Source: an uncultured Flavobacteriales bacterium (GTDB lineage: Bacteria; Bacteroidota; Bacteroidia; Flavobacteriales; Weeksellaceae). Taken from it: a DNA stretch of 64,000 nucleotides. Within the stretch, counting starts at the first letter, position 1; every line of letters starts with the position of its first letter. This document shows positions 60,368 through 64,000 of this stretch, in pieces. The position numbers and the translations under genes were made by a program. The notes below the pieces were generated by a model. That model was not told where the DNA came from, ran no database searches, and saw only the letters and a program-made list of their open reading frames with translations. The DNA lies in NCBI GenBank assembly GCA_937973555.1, contig CALJKL010000011.1, positions 62,001 to 126,000 on the forward strand. Direction: 5' to 3'.

Positions 60368-62491
60368 ATGAGAATCAAAATCCAAAATCAAAACCCTAAT
60401 TTTCAAAACTTTAGTTTTAATTCAAATGCAGAAAATTATCATTTTGAAAAAGATGGCCTTCAGCTTAAATCCTCTTATACATCTCACGATTCTGAAGCAT
60501 TAAAATCTAAGAACTTCAGCGCCGGAATTGCACCCTATCTTCGTGGGCCTTATTCTACGATGTATGTTCAAAAACCTTGGACTATCCGTCAATATGCGGG
60601 TTTCTCTACAGCAGAAGAATCCAATGCCTTCTACAAAAGAAATTTGGCAGCAGGGCAAAAAGGACTTTCCGTAGCCTTCGATTTGGCAACACATAGAGGG
60701 TATGATAGTGATCATCCAAGAGTAGTGGGCGATGTAGGGAAAGCGGGTGTGGCGATAGATTCTGTAGAAGACATGAAAATTTTGTTCAATGAAATTCCTC
60801 TCGATCAAATTTCGGTTTCTATGACGATGAATGGAGCTGTTTTGCCAATTTTGGCATTCTATATTGTTGCAGCAGAAGAGCAGGGCGTATCTCAGGATCA
60901 GCTTTCAGGAACCATTCAGAATGATATTTTGAAGGAGTTCATGGTGAGAAATACTTACATTTATCCGCCGACTCCTTCCATGAAGATTATTGCCGATATT
61001 TTTGAATATACTTCTCAAAATATACCGAAATTCAATTCTATTTCCATTTCAGGATATCACATGCAGGAAGCAGGGGCCACGCCGGTTTTGGAAATGGCTT
61101 ATACCCTTGCAGATGGGTTAGAATATGTGAGAACAGGCATACAGGCTGGCATGAATATAGATGATTTTGCGCCAAGGCTTTCTTTCTTTTGGGCCATTGG
61201 AATGAATCATTTTATGGAAATTGCCAAAATGCGTGCAGCCCGATATATTTGGGCAAATTTGTTGACGCAGTTCAGCCCTCAAAATCAAAAATCTTTGGCT
61301 CTAAGAACGCATTCCCAAACTTCTGGATGGAGTCTTACAGAGCAAGAGCCATTCAACAATATCACCAGAACAACCATTGAAGCACTGTCCTCTGCTTTAG
61401 GTGGAACACAGTCTTTGCATACCAATGCTTTGGATGAAGCCATAGCTTTGCCTACAGATTATTCTGCGAAAATCGCCAGAAATACCCAAATTATCCTTCA
61501 GCAGGAAAGTGGCATCTGTGATGTGGTAGATCCTATGGGCGGTAGTAATCTGGTGGAAGCCCTTACGCAACAAATGATCGATGAAGCCATGAAATTTATT
61601 GAGGAGGTTGAAAATGAAGGAGGTATGACCAAAGCCATTGAAGCAGGAATCCCTAAAATGAGAATTGAGGAGGCGGCTGCTAAAAAACAGGCGAAAATAG
61701 ACAGCGGTGAAGAATTTATCATCGGGGTTAATTCCTTTAAATCTAATCAAAAACAAATGGAATTGGAAATTTTGGATATTGACAACACCGAAGTTCGTCG
61801 TAAACAGATAGAGCGTTTAGAAAAAATAAAAGCTGAGAGAAATAATGAATTGGTGACTGAAATTTTAGATCAAATAAAATCTGCTGCCCAAAACAAGAAT
61901 AACAATCTTTTAGCTTTAAGTATAGAAGCGGCAAGAAGAAGAGCCACTTTGGGAGAGATTTCTGATGCACTTGAGAGTGAATTCGGAAGATACAAAGCCA
62001 ATATTAAAACCATTTCAGGAGTATATGCCATGAATGCCAATAAAAACGAATATTTCGAGAAAGCAGTGAATCTAACACAGAAATTTGAAGACCAAGAAGG
62101 AAGAAGACCAAGAATTATGGTCGCCAAAATGGGACAGGACGGGCATGACAGAGGTGCAAAAGTAGTAGCAACTGCCTTTGCAGATATGGGCTTTGATGTA
62201 GATGTGGCTCCACTTTTCCAAACGCCGGAAGAAGTGGCCAAACAAGCGGTAGAAAATGATATCCATATTTTGGGAGTCTCTTCTTTGGCGGCAGGTCACA
62301 AAACCTTGGTGCCGCAGGTGGTAGATGAACTGAAAAAAATGGGTGCAGATGATGTCACAATAGTTGTGGGAGGGGTTATTCCACAGCAGGATTATGATTT
62401 TCTTTTTGCTAATGGTGCCGATTTTATCTTCGGTCCTGGCACCAATCTTCCAAAGTCTGCTGTAGAAATTTTGGAAAAATTACTTACTTAA
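60368..62491 (+). CDS. Methylmalonyl-CoA mutase
   Basis: 707 residues, B12-dependent; interconverts methylmalonyl-CoA and succinyl-CoA. The catalytic barrel has the family segments YAGFSTAEESNAFYKRNL, GLSVAFDLATHRGYDSDHPR-type region, MTMNGAVLPILAFYI, and SISGYHMQEAGATPVLEM. The B12 domain at the C-terminus has DGHDRGAKVVATAFADMGF with the cobalt-coordinating His (about residue 591). A complete catalytic subunit; the usual partner small subunit is not in the window. meaB lies downstream. Confidence 0.93.
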   Translation: MRIKIQNQNPNFQNFSFNSNAENYHFEKDGLQLKSSYTSHDSEALKSKNFSAGIAPYLRGPYSTMYVQKPWTIRQYAGFSTAEESNAFYKRNLAAGQKGLSVAFDLATHRGYDSDHPRVVGDVGKAGVAIDSVEDMKILFNEIPLDQISVSMTMNGAVLPILAFYIVAAEEQGVSQDQLSGTIQNDILKEFMVRNTYIYPPTPSMKIIADIFEYTSQNIPKFNSISISGYHMQEAGATPVLEMAYTLADGLEYVRTGIQAGMNIDDFAPRLSFFWAIGMNHFMEIAKMRAARYIWANLLTQFSPQNQKSLALRTHSQTSGWSLTEQEPFNNITRTTIEALSSALGGTQSLHTNALDEAIALPTDYSAKIARNTQIILQQESGICDVVDPMGGSNLVEALTQQMIDEAMKFIEEVENEGGMTKAIEAGIPKMRIEEAAAKKQAKIDSGEEFIIGVNSFKSNQKQMELEILDIDNTEVRRKQIERLEKIKAERNNELVTEILDQIKSAAQNKNNNLLALSIEAARRRATLGEISDALESEFGRYKANIKTISGVYAMNANKNEYFEKAVNLTQKFEDQEGRRPRIMVAKMGQDGHDRGAKVVATAFADMGFDVDVAPLFQTPEEVAKQAVENDIHILGVSSLAAGHKTLVPQVVDELKKMGADDVTIVVGGVIPQQDYDFLFANGADFIFGPGTNLPKSAVEILEKLLT

Positions 62492-62513
62492 TTTGTAGTT
62501 AAATAAAACACTT

Positions 62514-62540
62514 AGGAAGCCCATTGGCTTCCTTTTTTTT
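62514..62540 (+). terminator. Intrinsic terminator after the mutase gene
   Basis: AGGAAGCC, loop CATT, GGCTTCCT, then T residues: perfect 8-bp GC-containing stem. Confidence 0.9.
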
Positions 62541-62638
62541 ATGCAAAACCTAATAAATGTCAATGAAAACAATCATGCTCTTTTTTTAGATTTTTCTGGA
62601 GATATGCTGTAAATTTATATCTACAAAAAACATTTCAA

Positions 62639-62866
62639 ATGGAAGTTTCAACTTTTCAGAAAATCAGCAATTTAATCAAAGATTTGCCAGATTATCTTGC
62701 AGAAGAACTATTGGAATATATAGAATTTTTAGTATACAAATTCCATCAGGATGAAGAAAGCCATTTAACTGAAGAACAAAAAAGATGTATACTCCGTGGC
62801 TTGGAAGATATTAAATATGGACGAGCCCATATAGATGTTTCTGAGACAGAGGAAGATGTTTTATAG
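62639..62866 (+). CDS. DUF2281-like protein, possible orphan antitoxin
   Basis: 75 residues, helical, acidic. The front (FQKISNLIKDLPDYLAEELL, EYIEFLVYKF) matches the DUF2281 pattern, usually the antitoxin side of a toxin-antitoxin pair. The tail (EEQKRCILRGLEDIKYGRAH) resembles the linker of VapB-type proteins. No toxin gene follows: 62867-62997 contains only a terminator and the meaB promoter box. It is inserted between the two B12 genes. Confidence 0.65.
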   Translation: MEVSTFQKISNLIKDLPDYLAEELLEYIEFLVYKFHQDEESHLTEEQKRCILRGLEDIKYGRAHIDVSETEEDVL

Positions 62867-62903
62867 AATAATTTTTTCAATTCATATTAATATATTTTCT
62901 AAT

Positions 62904-62933
62904 AAAAAGCTTCAGAATTTCTGGAGTTTTTTT
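62904..62933 (+). terminator. Intrinsic terminator after the DUF2281-like gene
   Basis: AAAGCTTCAGAA pairs with TTCTGGAGTTTTTTT (one G-U), ending in a T-run. Confidence 0.7.
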
Positions 62934-62984
62934 ATTAATTAGAATATAAAATAAATTTGATGAAAATTAAATAAAGACTTTTCT

Positions 62985-62992
62985 TATTTTTG
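62985..62992 (+). promoter_or_regulatory. -7 box directly before meaB
   Basis: TATTTTTG with only 5 bases to the meaB ATG, so the message would begin at or next to the start codon. Confidence 0.5.
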
Positions 62993-62997
62993 TTAAG

Positions 62998-63984
62998 ATG
63001 AAATATTCTATTCAAGAACTTTTAGAAGGCATTAAAAATCAGGATAAGCGGATTCTTGGCAAGGCAATTACTTTAATTGAAAGTAAAAAACCTGAACATA
63101 GAATATTGGCTGAAGAACTGTTAAAAGAAATTTTGCCGCTAACAGGAAAATCTATCAGAATTGGCATTACAGGAGTTCCCGGAGCCGGTAAATCTACTTT
63201 TATTGAAAATTTTGGAAAATATGCCATTTCTCAGGGTAAAAAAGTGGCAGTTTTGGCCATTGATCCTAGTTCGGCAATCAATAAAGGATCTATTTTGGGA
63301 GATAAAACCAGAATGGAGGAATTGGCTAAGGATGAAAATGCCTTCATAAGGCCCAGCCCGAGTTCAGGAGTTTTGGGAGGTGTTGCTAACACTACTTTTG
63401 AAACGATGTTGGTATGTGAAGCGGCCAGATATGATTACATTCTGATAGAAACGGTAGGGGTAGGCCAAAGTGAAGTCTTGGTGGCGGATATTTCTGATGT
63501 TATTTTACTTTTGAAAGTAATTGGTACAGGGGACGAATTGCAGGGCATTAAACGAGGTTTAATGGAGATGGTAGACCTTATCTTCATCAATAAAGTAGAT
63601 GAAAATAACGTAAAGGCTGCAAGACTTCATAGAGCAGAATTAATACAGGCATTGCAATTTCAGCAACCTAAAGAAAAAGACTGGAGTGTACCCGTTTTGT
63701 TGGGTTCTGCATTAAATAACGAAGGTCTGAAGGAGGTTTTTGATAAAATTTCGGCATTTATTCAATTAAAAATCAAGACGGGAAGGCTGGAAGAAGTAAG
63801 AAAAAAACAAGCAACAAAACGTTTTGAATATTGGGTTCACGAATATATTGTTAGTGCTGCTAGATCTACAGATGAACTAGAAAGTCAATATGAAATTCAT
63901 AAAAAAAATGCTTCAGAACTAAAATCCAATCCGAGTTCTGAAGCCAAGTTATTCGTAGAGCAACTGCTCAATAAGAAAATCTAG
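62998..63984 (+). CDS. meaB: Methylmalonyl-CoA mutase-associated GTPase MeaB
   Basis: 328 residues, G3E-type GTPase that loads and protects the B12 cofactor of methylmalonyl-CoA mutase. Walker A GVPGAGKST at about 59-67, the Mg-binding VLAIDPSSAINKGSILGDKT region, ETVGVGQSE and the base-specificity NKVD. The start gives a family-typical front (MKYSIQELLEGIKNQDKRIL). It lies downstream of the mutase gene, with the DUF2281-like gene between. Confidence 0.93.
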   Translation: MKYSIQELLEGIKNQDKRILGKAITLIESKKPEHRILAEELLKEILPLTGKSIRIGITGVPGAGKSTFIENFGKYAISQGKKVAVLAIDPSSAINKGSILGDKTRMEELAKDENAFIRPSPSSGVLGGVANTTFETMLVCEAARYDYILIETVGVGQSEVLVADISDVILLLKVIGTGDELQGIKRGLMEMVDLIFINKVDENNVKAARLHRAELIQALQFQQPKEKDWSVPVLLGSALNNEGLKEVFDKISAFIQLKIKTGRLEEVRKKQATKRFEYWVHEYIVSAARSTDELESQYEIHKKNASELKSNPSSEAKLFVEQLLNKKI

Positions 63985-64000
63985 TCTTTTTTTATTTCAT

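Noticed and set aside
1..64000. tRNA, rRNA, phage or insertion-sequence genes
   Set aside because: No tRNA-like T-loop sequence, rRNA block, transposase or integrase was found on reading the gaps and the frames.

Overview
The window is chromosomal DNA of a Bacteroidota bacterium, most likely class Flavobacteriia and probably the Chryseobacterium/Weeksellaceae branch. This rests on AT-rich coding DNA with short leaders, on repeated TAnnTTTG (-7) promoter boxes (some with a TTG -33 box), and on families typical of that class: alternative complex III, DUF4271, DUF4296, DUF4835, a DUF6705-like protein, and the birA | rsfS-ftsH-LUD-cdsA-psd neighbourhood. No rRNA or tRNA gene, insertion sequence, phage or CRISPR array was seen. 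Most genes are core housekeeping genes.

Layout. 1-7766 (-) is the alternative complex III operon actA-actB-actC-actD-actE-actF, with actF cut by the window edge. 7947-13316 holds a SPOR protein, a histidine kinase/response regulator pair, a small conserved protein and oligopeptidase B. 13431-16311 (-) is an accessory island: a lipoprotein gene split by an apparent one-base frameshift whose C-terminal part has a JAMM-like HxH...SxxD motif, a DUF6705-like lipoprotein, and three tandem paralogues of a small exported protein that share an almost identical 88-bp module. 16370-22422 holds hemD, DUF4271, a polyprenol-phosphate sugar transferase, DUF4296, tgt, an LptF/G-type permease, birA and rsfS. 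22479-28686 holds ftsH, a LUD protein, cdsA, psd and an MsbA-like exporter. 28788-31232 is a copper-uptake unit. 31331-35314 starts with a Gre-like RNA polymerase factor and a Crp-family regulator, followed by a sulfur unit (TauE/SafE, a persulfide dioxygenase-rhodanese fusion and a TPMT-like methyltransferase). 35359-44955 holds a HerA-like ATPase, a DnaQ-type exonuclease, lysA with a probable leader-peptide attenuator, miaB, an AAA+ enhancer-binding protein, lptE and others. 44969-52908 holds rnpA, tcdA, tatD, a TetR regulator, bamD, an omega-like protein, coaBC, DUF4835 and recN. 52926-56031 has two unrelated fumarases transcribed divergently. The rest carries a small membrane protein, a large protein of unknown function without a signal peptide, prfA, a small lipoprotein, methylmalonyl-CoA mutase, an orphan DUF2281 protein and meaB.

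How the genes work together. The act genes build a quinol:electron-acceptor oxidoreductase. CdsA and Psd make phosphatidylethanolamine precursors, while the LptF/G permease, LptE, BamD and the MsbA-like exporter serve outer-membrane biogenesis. Mutase and MeaB form the B12-dependent propionate/succinyl-CoA module.

The most interesting signals are: a lysine-rich 25-codon leader peptide between a strong promoter and a terminator directly before lysA; the frameshifted JAMM-like lipoprotein with its tandem small paralogues; a copper receptor with a recognisable CxxxM/HxM site and an operator-like palindrome over the promoter of its operon; and an undescribed Gre-like protein with an acidic tip, encoded directly against a Crp-family regulator. 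All functional assignments are from reading the sequence; no database search was run.
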